From: Rhizobium sp. Root1334
Lineage (GTDB): Bacteria; Pseudomonadota; Alphaproteobacteria; Rhizobiales; Rhizobiaceae
Assembly (NCBI RefSeq): GCF_001426665.1
Contig: NZ_LMEY01000006.1
Span: 1,419 to 65,418, forward strand
Length of the DNA stretch: 64,000 nt
Reading direction: 5' to 3'
Of this stretch, positions 18,079 to 27,313 are shown in pieces (within the stretch, counting starts at the first letter, position 1; every line of letters begins with the position of its first letter). The notes below the pieces were generated by a model, which did not search any database, had not been told where the DNA came from, and saw nothing but the letters and a program-made list of their open reading frames with translations. Position numbers and translations under genes: made by a program.

Positions 18079-18798
18079 TTATCGCCCTTCCCGGTCGCCA
18101 GGGGGGAAATTCCGCCGGTAGGTTGCGCTGATCAGGCGTTCCGCTGCTTCGGATGCGCGGGTTTCATCGCGGGCCTCGATCGCATCTATAATCGCCTCGT
18201 GCATTTTCAACGAGTGTTGAAGGCCACCGAACGACTTCAGCGTCTTTGGAATGCTGATCGTTAGCGCTGCGCGGATGACCGAGGAGACAGGCAAGAGGAA
18301 GCGGTTGTGGGCGGCCTGGAAGATCTGCAGATGAAAGCTGATGTCGGCTTCGATTGCCGCCTCTGCGGTCGCATGCTCTTTCGCCATATGCGAAAATGCC
18401 GTCCTGATCTGCACATGTTCAGCGTCAGAGCCGCGACGCGCGGCAAGACCGGCGGCCAGCGGCTCGATGGCCGAGCGAATCTCGAACAACTCTTCTGCGA
18501 GCGCATCCTGATCGTCGGCATCTCCCTGCCAGGCGAGCACGACCGGATCGAGCGTATTCCAGAATTCCGGAGATCTGACGCGCGTGCCAAGGCGCGGCTT
18601 TGCCTCAATGAAGCCCTTGGTCGAGAGGATTTTCAACGCCTCCCGTAGCGTTGTCCGACTCACCCGCAGATTGGCAAGGAATTCGGTTTCCTTCGGCAGG
18701 ATTTCTCCAACTTTCAGTTCACCCAGCGTGATCCGCCGCCCGATTTCGCCGGCAATTTGTGCCGGAAGCCCCCGGTCTCCGATTGCAAAGGTCTTCAT
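18079..18798 (-). CDS. GntR-family regulator, FadR subfamily
   Basis: 239-aa regulator. N-terminal winged helix (IAGEIGRRITLGELKVGEILP, RVSRTTLREALKILSTKGFIE, RLGTRVR) followed by an all-helical FCD ligand domain with the usual metal-site pattern (FEIRSAIEPLAAG, DISFHLQIFQAAHN, HEAIIDAIEARD). Start set at ATG 18798, after GGGGGGCGG; the longer open frame upstream overlaps the previous gene and is not homologous. It is the last gene of the minus unit with the dehydratase and DapA-family genes, and a palindrome at 21544-21561 before that unit is a candidate target. Effector probably a sugar acid. Confidence 0.9.
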   Translation of the reverse strand: MKTFAIGDRGLPAQIAGEIGRRITLGELKVGEILPKETEFLANLRVSRTTLREALKILSTKGFIEAKPRLGTRVRSPEFWNTLDPVVLAWQGDADDQDALAEELFEIRSAIEPLAAGLAARRGSDAEHVQIRTAFSHMAKEHATAEAAIEADISFHLQIFQAAHNRFLLPVSSVIRAALTISIPKTLKSFGGLQHSLKMHEAIIDAIEARDETRASEAAERLISATYRRNFPPGDREGR

Positions 18799-18890
18799 CC
18801 GCCCCCCATCTCGCGTGTTTCGTTCAGCCCTTTCATAGGACAAGCATCGATGACTTGCACCTGCCGTCGGGCTAACAAACAGTCTGGCTC

Positions 18891-19796
18891 TTATGTTTCG
18901 AACGCGCCGAGAGCGGCAGCGTAGCGCCTTGTCATCGCAAGACCTGCATCGCTTGGACGAAGCGCTGGTGCACGGTCGTAGATCGGAATTCCAGCCCGCT
19001 CTCCGAACAGGCGCTTGCCGTAGCACAAAAGGTTCTCGATGCCCTGCATGGTAAAGACCACCGCCGGCAACATCCGGCGATAATCGTCCTCGGCATGGTC
19101 TTCCCATCCATCGCAGAAGAACTCGTAAACCCGGACGGCATAATCGATGCAATCAGGTGCCAGGATCAGGCCGCGACACCCGGCGCGTAGATTATCGGGC
19201 AATTCTAACCCTGCCCTGCCGTTGAAGACCGGAAGAGCTCCATCCGTCACCTCGATGAGAGCTGCGATATCGACAACCGGCCCCTCGCCCTTGACCAGTT
19301 GAATATTCGGGTGTTGCTGGACGAGATCGCGGATATCGATGGCCGACAACCCGCGCCCCATCAAGGCAGGCGCATTCTGGATTGCGACCGGCAGGTCGGT
19401 CTGGTCCGCAACCCGGCCAAAGAACTGCATATATTCCCGCGCGGCGAACTGCCCGACCATTGGCGGCTGCAGGATCAGCCAGTCGGCGCCGGCACTGGCC
19501 GCATGGCGAGCCTGACGAACCTGCTCCCCGATAGAAGACCCGAAGATTGTCAGCGCAACCGGCACACGGCCGGCCGTATCCTCGACTGTCCAATCCATCA
19601 CTGTCAGCCGCTCGTGTTCGCTCAGCTTGGAGACTTCGGTGGCAAGACCAAGCGCTGCCATGCCATGCACGCCGCTGGCAAGACAGAGCTCCACCTGCCG
19701 GCGCATGGCGTTGCGATCGAGTTTTTCATCGCTGTCGAATAGCGCATAGAGGATGGCATGGATGCCGTGCAGGTCCTTCGCCCGGAACGTGTTCAC
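18891..19796 (-). CDS. DapA-family (dihydrodipicolinate synthase/NAL) enzyme, probable 2-keto-3-deoxy-sugar-acid dehydratase or aldolase
   Basis: 301-aa class I aldolase-fold protein. It has GVHGMAALGLATEVSKLSEHER (substrate-carboxylate loop) and the Schiff-base lysine in IQLVKGEGP. The position where many family members have catalytic Tyr (YNxP) reads QNAP, so that residue is replaced. GTG start at 19796 follows GAGGAGGCGGAT. It sits 10 bp after the L-arabonate-type dehydratase gene, so the likely substrate is L-2-keto-3-deoxyarabonate: dehydration to alpha-ketoglutarate semialdehyde, or aldol cleavage. The sequence cannot decide between them. Confidence 0.82.
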   Translation of the reverse strand: MNTFRAKDLHGIHAILYALFDSDEKLDRNAMRRQVELCLASGVHGMAALGLATEVSKLSEHERLTVMDWTVEDTAGRVPVALTIFGSSIGEQVRQARHAASAGADWLILQPPMVGQFAAREYMQFFGRVADQTDLPVAIQNAPALMGRGLSAIDIRDLVQQHPNIQLVKGEGPVVDIAALIEVTDGALPVFNGRAGLELPDNLRAGCRGLILAPDCIDYAVRVYEFFCDGWEDHAEDDYRRMLPAVVFTMQGIENLLCYGKRLFGERAGIPIYDRAPALRPSDAGLAMTRRYAAALGAFET

Positions 19797-19806
19797 ATCC
19801 GCCTCC

Positions 19807-21522
19807 TCAATGGCTGTCGCGTGGGACCGCATGACCGCGGCTACCGACGAGGAAATCGAGATCGGCGCCCGTATCCGCCTGCATGACCCGCTCGACATAA
19901 AGGCCCTGGTAGCCACCGGCCATGGCGGGTTCAGGTGGCGTCCATTTGGCCCGCCTTCTCTCCAGTTCGGCATCGCCGACGTCGAGGTGAAGTCTGCGGT
20001 TTTCGACGTCGAGTTCGATAAAATCGCCATTCTCGACCAGCGCCAGAACCCCGCCCACCGCCGCTTCCGGCGCGACATGCAGCACGACCGTCCCGAAAGC
20101 CGTGCCGGACATCCGGGCGTCGGAGATGCGGACCATGTCACGCACACCTTTTTTGAGCAGTTTCTGCGGCAGCGCCATGTTGCCGACCTCGGCCATGCCT
20201 GGATACCCCTTGGGCCCGCAATTTTTCAAAACCATGATGCAGGTTTCATCGATATCCAGATCCGGGTCGTCAACAAGGCTCTTGTAGTGGTCGATCGTTT
20301 CGAAGACGACGGCCCGGCCACGATGCTGCATCAGGCTGGCGGTTGCGGCGGAAGGCTTCAGAATAGCACCCTGCGGCGCAAGATTGCCTCGCAACACGGC
20401 GATGCCGCCTTGCTGGGTCAATGCCTTTTCACGTGGCAGGATGACATCCGAATTGTAGTTTTCCGCCGTTTCGATATTGGCGCCGACGCTCTTGCCCGTC
20501 ACCGTCATACAGGTCAGATCGAGCATGTCGGCGATCTGCTTCATCACAACGGGCAGTCCACCTGCGTAACAGAAATCCTCCATCAGATGCGCGCCGGATG
20601 GCATGAGGTTGAGGATGGTCGGCACATCGCGGCCAAAACGGTCCCAATCGTCGAGTGTCAGCTCCGTGCCGATGCGGCCGGCAATCGCCAGGAGATGGAC
20701 GACGGCATTCGTCGAGCCGCCGATCGCCCCATTGATGCGGATGGCATTGGCAAAGGCTTGCCGGGTCAGGATCTGCGACGGGCGCAGGTCCTCGGCCACC
20801 ATCTCGACGATCCGGCGGCCGGTCAGCCGCGCCAGCCGGGCGCGGTGCGCATCAACAGCCGGGTAAGCAGCGTTTCCGGGAAGCGCCAACCCGAGGGCCT
20901 CGGCCATTGACGCCATGGTGGAGGCGGTGCCCATCGTCATGCAATGACCAGGGGAGCGTGACATGGCGCTTTCTGCAGCCATGAAATCGGCTGGCGACAT
21001 GACGCCGGCGCGCACATCCTCGGAGAATTTCCAGACGTCGGTGCCCGAACCGATGGTGCGGCCCTTCAATCGGCCATTCAGCATCGGTCCACCGGAGATG
21101 ACGATGGCGGGCAGATCGCAGGACGCCGCCCCCATGACCAGCGACGGCGTTGTCTTGTCGCAGCCCGCCATCAGCACGACGCCATCCATCGGATTGCCAC
21201 GAATAGCCTCCTCAACATCCATCGACGCCAGGTTGCGAAACAGCATGGCTGTTGGGCGAAGATTGGATTCACCGCAGGAGAATACTGGGAACTCGACGGG
21301 TAGACCGCCCGCTTCCAGTACCCCGGCCTTAATCTGTTCGACCAGCCCACGGAAATGGGCGTTGCACGGCGTCAGTTCGGAAAAGGTATTGCAGATGCCG
21401 ATTACCGGCCGGCCGTCGAAAACGTCATCCGGCAAACCATTGTTCTTCATCCAGCTGCGATGGATGAACGCGTCCTTGTCCAATCCTCCGAACCAATGTT
21501 GCGATCTCAGTTTCCGGGACAT
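19807..21522 (-). CDS. IlvD/EDD-family sugar-acid dehydratase, probable L-arabonate dehydratase
   Basis: 571-aa iron-sulfur dehydratase. The conserved blocks FDGRPVIGICNTFSELTPCN, GCDKTTPSLVMGAASCDLPA, MGTASTMASMAEALG, NAAIGG-type RINGAIGGSTNAV, NCGPKGYPGMAEVGNM and ISDARMSGTAFGTVVLH are all present, and the ending GADLDFLVGSRGHAV closely matches the Rhizobium leguminosarum L-arabinonate dehydratase as I recall it. Reaction: L-arabonate to L-2-keto-3-deoxyarabonate, needing Mg and a [2Fe-2S] cluster. Of two nearby ATGs, 21522 is preferred because GGAGGA directly abuts the one at 21528. Co-directional with the DapA-family and GntR genes. Confidence 0.88.
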   Translation of the reverse strand: MSRKLRSQHWFGGLDKDAFIHRSWMKNNGLPDDVFDGRPVIGICNTFSELTPCNAHFRGLVEQIKAGVLEAGGLPVEFPVFSCGESNLRPTAMLFRNLASMDVEEAIRGNPMDGVVLMAGCDKTTPSLVMGAASCDLPAIVISGGPMLNGRLKGRTIGSGTDVWKFSEDVRAGVMSPADFMAAESAMSRSPGHCMTMGTASTMASMAEALGLALPGNAAYPAVDAHRARLARLTGRRIVEMVAEDLRPSQILTRQAFANAIRINGAIGGSTNAVVHLLAIAGRIGTELTLDDWDRFGRDVPTILNLMPSGAHLMEDFCYAGGLPVVMKQIADMLDLTCMTVTGKSVGANIETAENYNSDVILPREKALTQQGGIAVLRGNLAPQGAILKPSAATASLMQHRGRAVVFETIDHYKSLVDDPDLDIDETCIMVLKNCGPKGYPGMAEVGNMALPQKLLKKGVRDMVRISDARMSGTAFGTVVLHVAPEAAVGGVLALVENGDFIELDVENRRLHLDVGDAELERRRAKWTPPEPAMAGGYQGLYVERVMQADTGADLDFLVGSRGHAVPRDSH

Positions 21523-21543
21523 GGGCATTCCTCCGATTTTTGA

Positions 21544-21561
21544 ATATGAAAATTCTCATAT
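21544..21561 (-). promoter_or_regulatory. Palindromic operator upstream of the arabonate dehydratase unit
   Basis: ATATGA-N6-TCATAT, 22 bp before the dehydratase start codon, with an AT-rich flank suitable for a promoter. Probable site for the FadR-type regulator encoded at the end of this unit. Confidence 0.5.
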
Positions 21562-21727
21562 AATCGGAGTTATTAATCGTCAAGTATGTGGGCCAGGCAA
21601 AGCGGCCTGTCGCGTGGTTTGAGACCTTGTTTCTACAGAGTGAGGCGCGCGCAAAGAGAACGGCCGCAGGTCTCCCCGCGGCCGTTGCTTGGTCAATTCA
21701 GCAGAGATGGTGATACAGCGTGCCGGT

Positions 21728-22507
21728 TCAGACGGGGTGGTGCAGGACGCTCAGGCCACCATCGATCGTCAGGCAGGTGGCGTTCATGAACGGGCACTCG
21801 TCGGAGATCATGAAGAGAGCCGCGAGCGCGATCTCATCGGCCGTGGCGATACGGCCGCCGGGATGCAGCTTCATTGTAGCTGCTTCGGCAGCCACGGGGT
21901 CGGGAAAACTGTTCCAGTATTCGGTGGCTTTCTGGGTCAACACATAACCCGGTGCCAGAGCATTTACGCGAACGCCCTTGGGCGCGTATTCGATGCCGAG
22001 CGACTTGGTCATGCCCAGGAGCGCATGCTTCGCCACGGGATAGGGGAATGTGTGCGGGATGATCGTGAAGGCATGGGTCGAGGCGATGTTGAGGATCACG
22101 CCACCGCCCTGTCCGATCATCCCCGGAAGCACGGCCTTCGAACAATTCCAGGCGCCCTTCAGATTGATATCAAAGCAGCGCTGCCATTCCGCGTCGCTGG
22201 TCTCCAAAGGCTCATGAAAAACATTGACGCCGGCATTGTTGATCAACGCATTGATCGAGCCGATCTCGGTTCCTGCACGGTCGACGGCCGCAGAAATTGC
22301 TGCTGTATCCGTGATGCTCGCGACGGCGTAGCCGATGGCGGCGCCATAGGCCTGCAATGCCTTTGCTTCCGTCTCCAGCAAGCCGGCATCGAGGTCGACG
22401 AGAAACAGGCTTGCGCCTTCCTTGACGCAGGCGCGGGCGATCGCAAGGCCAATGCCTTGCGCCGCGCCGGTGATCATGATCCGTTTGCCCTTGAGCCGGT
22501 CCGTCAT
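21728..22507 (-). CDS. Short-chain dehydrogenase, possible L-arabinose/D-galactose 1-dehydrogenase
   Basis: 259-aa classical SDR: cofactor motif GAAQGIG, acidic residue in FLVDLD (suggests NAD preference), NNAG, catalytic Ser in ASTHAF and YPVAK for Tyr-Lys. It follows the D-galactonate dehydratase gene by 15 bp on the same strand. In rhizobia, SDR-type sugar 1-dehydrogenases oxidise D-galactose and L-arabinose, and this pathway needs exactly such a first step; the assignment rests on that context. A sugar-acid or keto-acid dehydrogenase is the alternative. Confidence 0.85.
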   Translation of the reverse strand: MTDRLKGKRIMITGAAQGIGLAIARACVKEGASLFLVDLDAGLLETEAKALQAYGAAIGYAVASITDTAAISAAVDRAGTEIGSINALINNAGVNVFHEPLETSDAEWQRCFDINLKGAWNCSKAVLPGMIGQGGGVILNIASTHAFTIIPHTFPYPVAKHALLGMTKSLGIEYAPKGVRVNALAPGYVLTQKATEYWNSFPDPVAAEAATMKLHPGGRIATADEIALAALFMISDECPFMNATCLTIDGGLSVLHHPV

Positions 22508-22522
22508 TGCATTACTCCCCCA

Positions 22523-23671
22523 TTACCACTCGGCAAAGCTGCCATCTTCATGGCGCCAGATCGGGTTGCGCCAGCGATGACCTTCCTTGGCCCGTTCGAT
22601 CACATAGGCCTCATCAACCTCGATACCGAGACCCGGCCCCTGCGGGATCGAGACGAAACCGTCGGCATACTGGAAGACCTCCTTGTTGGAGATGTAATCC
22701 AGAATATCGTTGCTCTTGTTGTAGTGGATGCCGAGGCTCTGCTCCTGGATGAAGGCATTGTAGCTGACGGCATCGATCTGCAGGCAGGCGGCAAGGGCAA
22801 TCGGTCCAAGCGGGCAATGCGGCGCCAGCGCCACATCATAGGCCTCCGCCATCGCCGCGATCTTGCGGCATTCCGTGATGCCGCCGGCATGGGAGAGGTC
22901 CGGCTGGATGATATCGACGAAGCCATCCGACAGAACCTGCTTGAAATCCCAGCGCGAATACAGCCGCTCCCCAAGCGCTATCGGCGTCGAGGTATGATTG
23001 ACGATATCGCGCAGGGCCTCCTTGTTCTCTGACAGAACCGGCTCCTCGATGAACATGAGCTTGTAAGGATCGAGTTCCTTGGCCAGCACCTTAGCCATCG
23101 GCTTGTGAACCCGGCCGTGGAAATCGACGCCGATGCCAATATAGGGGCCGACCGCCTCGCGGATGGTGGCGATGGTCTGAACAGCTTTTTCAACCTTGTC
23201 GTAGCTATCGACGATCTGCATTTCCTCGCAGCCGTTCAGCTTGATCGCCTTGAAACCGCGGGCAACCACGTCCCTGGCATTGTTGGCAACGTCAGCCGGG
23301 CGATCGCCACCGATCCAGGAATAGACCTTGATCTTGTCACGAACCTGGCCGCCGAGCAGCGAATGGATGGATTGGCCGAGCGCCTTGCCCTTGATATCCC
23401 AGAGCGCCTGGTCGATGCCGGAAATGGCGCTCATATGCACGGCGCCGCCGCGATAGAAGCCACCGCGATAGAGGACGTTCCAGTGATCTTCAATCAGGAA
23501 CGGATCCTTGCCGATCAGATAATCTTCCAACTCGTGAACGGCAGCTTGTACCGTCAGGGCACGGCCCTCGACCACCGGCTCGCCCCAGCCGACGACGCCC
23601 TCATCTGTTTCGACTTTGAGAAACAGCCAGCGCGGCGGAACGATATAGGTGGTCAGTTTGGTGATCTTCAT
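22523..23671 (-). CDS. dgoD: D-galactonate dehydratase
   Basis: 382-aa enolase-superfamily enzyme, the usual length of DgoD, converting D-galactonate to 2-keto-3-deoxygalactonate. The start [19 protein letters not shown] and block [19 protein letters not shown] match DgoD closely. Further family marks: [20 protein letters not shown], metal ligands in [15 protein letters not shown] and [21 protein letters not shown] and catalytic His in [13 protein letters not shown]. First enzyme after its GntR regulator in the minus unit. L-arabonate and D-galactonate share stereochemistry at C2-C4, so some overlap with the IlvD/EDD enzyme is possible. Confidence 0.95.
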   Translation of the reverse strand: MKITKLTTYIVPPRWLFLKVETDEGVVGWGEPVVEGRALTVQAAVHELEDYLIGKDPFLIEDHWNVLYRGGFYRGGAVHMSAISGIDQALWDIKGKALGQSIHSLLGGQVRDKIKVYSWIGGDRPADVANNARDVVARGFKAIKLNGCEEMQIVDSYDKVEKAVQTIATIREAVGPYIGIGVDFHGRVHKPMAKVLAKELDPYKLMFIEEPVLSENKEALRDIVNHTSTPIALGERLYSRWDFKQVLSDGFVDIIQPDLSHAGGITECRKIAAMAEAYDVALAPHCPLGPIALAACLQIDAVSYNAFIQEQSLGIHYNKSNDILDYISNKEVFQYADGFVSIPQGPGLGIEVDEAYVIERAKEGHRWRNPIWRHEDGSFAEW

Positions 23672-23747
23672 CAGCGAAGGTCCTGTGTCGAAGAGAAGTG
23701 TTGGTCCGTCAGAATCGAAGCGGCCATGGCGCCGATATAACGGACAG

Positions 23748-24524
23748 TTATGAAGAGGCTTGCGGCTGGTGCTTCTTTACGGCGACGGCAAGGTCGCGCG
23801 CGGCCAGGGACAGCAACTGGAGAGAGCAGTTGCGGGCGGCCGCCGTGTCACGCATGCGCAGTGCCTCGACCAGCTGCCGGTGTATGTCGACAGCCTCGTC
23901 GCGCCTATCCACCACCTCGTTGGAAGCATGCAGCGAGAATTCCAATGCGACCTGAATGATGCTCGACAATTGCAGGAATACCTGATTGTGGCTGGCCTTC
24001 AGAAGACTTGTGTGGAATGCAACGTCCGCCTTGGTAAAACGCTCGATATCGCCTTCCGCGTCGCGCATCTCAAGCCAGGCGCGTTCGACATCGGCAATCT
24101 CCTGGACCGTCGCGCGTTCGGCAGCCAGTTCCGCCGCAGCCGGCTCGATCGCCCGGCGCGCTTCCAGGATGCAGTTCAAGAGATCGAATTCAAAGATTCG
24201 GGGACCGATCCATTCCAGCACCTGCTGGTCGAGGATATTCCACTCGTCCTTGCGGCAGACGACAGTACCGACGCGGGAACGCCCGCGCACCAGTCCTTTC
24301 GATTCGAGAATCTTCAGCGATTCGCGGATGACCGTGCGGCTGACGCCGTAACGGTCGCACAGGTCGTTCTCTGTTGGAAGGAAATCGCCAGCCGAGAAAA
24401 TATCGGCACAGATGTCCGCGGCGATAGCCCTCGTCACATTCTTCTGGACGCGCGGCCGCCGGACAACCGTGTTGCCGGCCTCGTCCACTGATTGATCCTG
24501 TTGTCCTTCCACCGGCATCTCCAT
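23748..24524 (-). CDS. GntR-family regulator, FadR subfamily (DgoR-like)
   Basis: 258-aa repressor or activator. Winged helix ([51 protein letters not shown]) then FCD domain ([47 protein letters not shown]). It is divergent from araF and directly ahead of dgoD, so it probably controls both through palindromes in the 205-bp intergenic region. The start is uncertain: ATG 24524 has a weak ribosome site, and ATGs at 24518 and 24563 are in frame. Confidence 0.88.
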   Translation of the reverse strand: MEMPVEGQQDQSVDEAGNTVVRRPRVQKNVTRAIAADICADIFSAGDFLPTENDLCDRYGVSRTVIRESLKILESKGLVRGRSRVGTVVCRKDEWNILDQQVLEWIGPRIFEFDLLNCILEARRAIEPAAAELAAERATVQEIADVERAWLEMRDAEGDIERFTKADVAFHTSLLKASHNQVFLQLSSIIQVALEFSLHASNEVVDRRDEAVDIHRQLVEALRMRDTAAARNCSLQLLSLAARDLAVAVKKHQPQASS

Positions 24525-24621
24525 CCCCGCCGCAGCACGCTCAACACGCCTTTGGCGATGCATATCGCAGTTTGAATTGCATGGCGACCGCTGCGAACGG
24601 TCCGTCACGCTCATTCTCAAT

Positions 24622-24684
24622 ATCATACATAGATATTTCAATCATCATACAAAAGCAATTGACCAGTATGATGTTTCATCATAC
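24622..24684 (+). promoter_or_regulatory. Operator cluster in the dgo regulator/araF intergenic region
   Basis: GTATGATGTTTCATCATAC (24666-24684) is an 8-3-8 perfect palindrome 45 bp before araF. Further ATCATAC half-sites occur at 24622-24628 and 24644-24650, 22 bp apart, two helical turns. The pattern suits a FadR-type dimer controlling both divergent units. Confidence 0.6.
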
Positions 24685-24729
24685 ACAAATGATCACTGCA
24701 GGGAGCAGTTTGATTTAGGGAGAGAGACC

Positions 24730-25713
24730 ATGCGCTTTTTAAAAGCAGCCATCCTGGCTGGCACTGTCGCCGTTTTCGCTGCTACGTCGGCCTTTGCTGC
24801 CGATGTGAAAATCGGCTTTATCGTCAAGCAGCCTGAAGAGCCCTGGTTCCAGGACGAATGGAAATTCGCGGAAGTCGCAGCCAAGGAGAAGGGCTTCACG
24901 CTCGTCAAGATCGGCGCAGAAGACGGCGAGAAGGTTCAATCGGCAATCGACAACCTTGGCGCACAGGGTGCGCAGGGCTTCATCATCTGCACGCCTGATG
25001 TCAAGCTCGGCCCCGGCATCATTGCCAAGGCTGCGGCCAACGATCTCAAGCTGATGACGGTTGACGATCGCCTGGTCAACGCCGATGGCAGCCCGATCGA
25101 AGACGTGCCGCACATGGGCATTTCTGCCACTAAAATCGGCGAAGCGGTCGGTCAGTCGATCGTTGACGAGATCAAGAAGCGCGGCTGGAACATGAGCGAA
25201 GTCGGCGCGATCCGCGTTTCCTATGATCAGCTTCCGACGGCCGTCGATCGTATCGAAGGTGCTCTTTCGGTGTTGAAGGCCAATGGCTTCCCGGAAGCCA
25301 ACATCTTTGATGCACCCCAGGCAAAGACAGATACGGAAGCGGCACTCAACGCATCGACTGTCGTTCTCAATAAGAATGCCAATATCAAGAAATGGGTCGC
25401 GGTTGGCCTCAATGACGAAGCCGTTCTCGGCGCCGTGCGCGCCACTGAAACTGTCGGCATTACGGCTGACAGCATGATCGGCGTCGGCATCGGCGGTGCG
25501 GATTCAGCGATCAACGAGTTCAAGAAGCCAACGGCCACCGGCTTTTTCGGCACGATCATCATCTCGCCGAAGCGTCACGGCTATGAGACTGCGCTCAACA
25601 TGTACGACTGGGTTGCCGATGGCAAGGAGCCGGAAAAGCTGATCCTGACGGCCGGCCAGGTGGCACTGCGCGACAATTATGAAGCGGTCCGCAAGGAACT
25701 TGGTATCGAGTAA
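24730..25713 (+). CDS. araF: L-arabinose-binding periplasmic protein
   Basis: 327-aa family-2 sugar-binding protein: signal peptide MRFLKAAILAGTVAVFAATS with cleavage after FAA, then KIGFIVKQPEEPWFQDEWKF, GAQGFIICTPDVKLGP, VDDRLVNADG and MIGVGIGGADSAINEF, all close to enterobacterial AraF. AraF binds L-arabinose, D-galactose and D-fucose. Start follows TTTAGGGAGAGAGACC. First gene of an araFGH-epimerase operon, divergent from the GntR/dgoD unit. Confidence 0.93.
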   Translation: MRFLKAAILAGTVAVFAATSAFAADVKIGFIVKQPEEPWFQDEWKFAEVAAKEKGFTLVKIGAEDGEKVQSAIDNLGAQGAQGFIICTPDVKLGPGIIAKAAANDLKLMTVDDRLVNADGSPIEDVPHMGISATKIGEAVGQSIVDEIKKRGWNMSEVGAIRVSYDQLPTAVDRIEGALSVLKANGFPEANIFDAPQAKTDTEAALNASTVVLNKNANIKKWVAVGLNDEAVLGAVRATETVGITADSMIGVGIGGADSAINEFKKPTATGFFGTIIISPKRHGYETALNMYDWVADGKEPEKLILTAGQVALRDNYEAVRKELGIE

Positions 25714-25732
25714 TCGTCGCATCAACGAAAAA

Positions 25733-25759
25733 CGCCCGGCGGCCTTCAGCCGCCGGGCG
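25733..25759 (+). other. Intercistronic stem-loop between araF and araG
   Basis: Perfect 11-bp GC-rich stem CGCCCGGCGGC/GCCGCCGGGCG, five-base loop, no following T run, midway between the two genes. Expected to raise araF transcript level over araGH by protecting the upstream message or partly terminating. Confidence 0.65.
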
Positions 25760-25780
25760 CCCCTATTCGGAGCGCCGCTC

Positions 25781-27313
25781 ATGCAAGACTTTCTCGAATT
25801 CAAAGCTATATCAAAAGGCTATCCAGGGGTTCAGGCTTTGTCCGATGTCTCTTTTTCCGTCCGGAAAGGGACCGTGCATGGCCTGATGGGTGAAAACGGC
25901 GCCGGAAAATCCACCCTGATCCGCATCCTGTCCGGCGATCAGGCTGCGGATGCCGGCGAAATCCGCATCGCCGGCGAACAGCAGGTCTACAAGTCCGTTC
26001 GCGATGCCTTTCAGGCCGGTGTGATCGTCATCCATCAGGAACTGCAACTGGTCGCCGAACTGACCGTTGCCGAGAACCTCTGGCTCGGCCGTTTCCCTGC
26101 CCGGGCCGGTGTGCTCAACCGGCGCAAGCTGATTGGTGTCGTGGCTGAAAAACTCACCGAGATGGGCATCGAAGTCGATCCGGCTGCCAAGGTCGCGTCA
26201 CTGTCCATCGGCGAACGCCAGATGGTCGAGATTGCCAAGGCCGTCATGGTTGATGCGCGTGTCATCGCGCTCGACGAACCAACCTCATCCCTGTCTTCCC
26301 GGGAAAGCGAAATTCTCTTTTCGCTGATCGACCGGCTGCGGGCAAACGGCACGGTCATTCTCTATGTCTCGCACCGTCTCGATGAAATCTTTCGCCTCTG
26401 CGATAGCTTGTCGGTGCTGCGCGATGGCAAACTCGCCGCCCACCATCCGGATATTTCTGAGGTAACGCGCGATCAGATCATCGCCGAGATGGTCGGGCGC
26501 GAGATTGCCAATATCTGGGGATGGCGGTCCCGCCCTCTAGGGGCCACGCGGCTGCAGGTTGACAATCTTGCCGGTCCCAAACTGCCCCAGCCGATTAATT
26601 TCAGCGTCCGGAAAGGCGAAATCCTCGGATTTTTTGGCCTCATCGGTGCTGGTCGCAGCGAAATGGCCCGGCTCCTTTATGGCGCGGACTCAAGGACACA
26701 AGGCACGGTCGCGGTGGACGGAGAAACTGTCACAGCCGACAGTCCCGCGCACTCGATCCGCGCCGGTGTCGTTTTGTGTCCGGAGGATCGCAAGCTGGAC
26801 GGCATCATTCAGGGCCGGTCCATCGAGGAAAACATGGCGATTTCCTCGCGCCGTCATTTTTCCCCCTTCGGCATCCTCAACCCGAAGAAGGAAGTCGAGC
26901 TGGCCGAAACCTTCATCGCCAAGCTGCGCGTGCGCACGCCGTCCCGTAAACAGGACATCATCAACCTGTCCGGCGGTAACCAGCAGAAGGTCATCCTCGG
27001 CCGCTGGCTTTCCGAGCAGGGCGTCAAGGTTTTGCTGATCGACGAACCGACGCGCGGTATCGACGTTGGCGCCAAGTCGGAAATCTACGAAATCCTCTAT
27101 GACCTTGCTGCACAGGGCATGGCGATCATCGTCATATCCAGCGAGTTGCCGGAGATCATGGGCATAACCGACCGGATCATCGTCATGTGCGAAGGCCGCA
27201 TGGCCGCCGAGATCGAACGCCCGGATTTCGATGAACGGCGGATACTCGCCGCCGCGCTGCCGGACGTTTCGAACGTCGCTGAACTTCCTCTTCAACAGGT
27301 ACAGAGCCGATGA
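25781..27313 (+). CDS. araG: L-arabinose ABC transporter ATP-binding protein
   Basis: 510-aa CUT2-type ATPase with two nucleotide-binding domains. Domain 1 (about 1-240): Walker A GENGAGKST, signature LSIGERQ, Walker B VIALDEPTSSLSS, VSHRLDE. Domain 2 (about 255-500): degenerate Walker A GLIGAGRSE, CPEDRKLDG, signature LSGGNQQK, Walker B LLIDEPTRGIDVGAKSEIY. The loss of lysine in the second Walker A is normal for AraG/RbsA proteins. Start at ATG 25781 (GGAGCGCCGCTC before it). Its end overlaps araH by 4 bp. Confidence 0.95.
   Translation: MQDFLEFKAISKGYPGVQALSDVSFSVRKGTVHGLMGENGAGKSTLIRILSGDQAADAGEIRIAGEQQVYKSVRDAFQAGVIVIHQELQLVAELTVAENLWLGRFPARAGVLNRRKLIGVVAEKLTEMGIEVDPAAKVASLSIGERQMVEIAKAVMVDARVIALDEPTSSLSSRESEILFSLIDRLRANGTVILYVSHRLDEIFRLCDSLSVLRDGKLAAHHPDISEVTRDQIIAEMVGREIANIWGWRSRPLGATRLQVDNLAGPKLPQPINFSVRKGEILGFFGLIGAGRSEMARLLYGADSRTQGTVAVDGETVTADSPAHSIRAGVVLCPEDRKLDGIIQGRSIEENMAISSRRHFSPFGILNPKKEVELAETFIAKLRVRTPSRKQDIINLSGGNQQKVILGRWLSEQGVKVLLIDEPTRGIDVGAKSEIYEILYDLAAQGMAIIVISSELPEIMGITDRIIVMCEGRMAAEIERPDFDERRILAAALPDVSNVAELPLQQVQSR

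Noticed and set aside
21689..23032. Plus-strand open frame of 447 codons opposite the SDR and dgoD genes
   Set aside because: Antisense shadow; lacks any family pattern while SDR and DgoD motifs are complete on minus.
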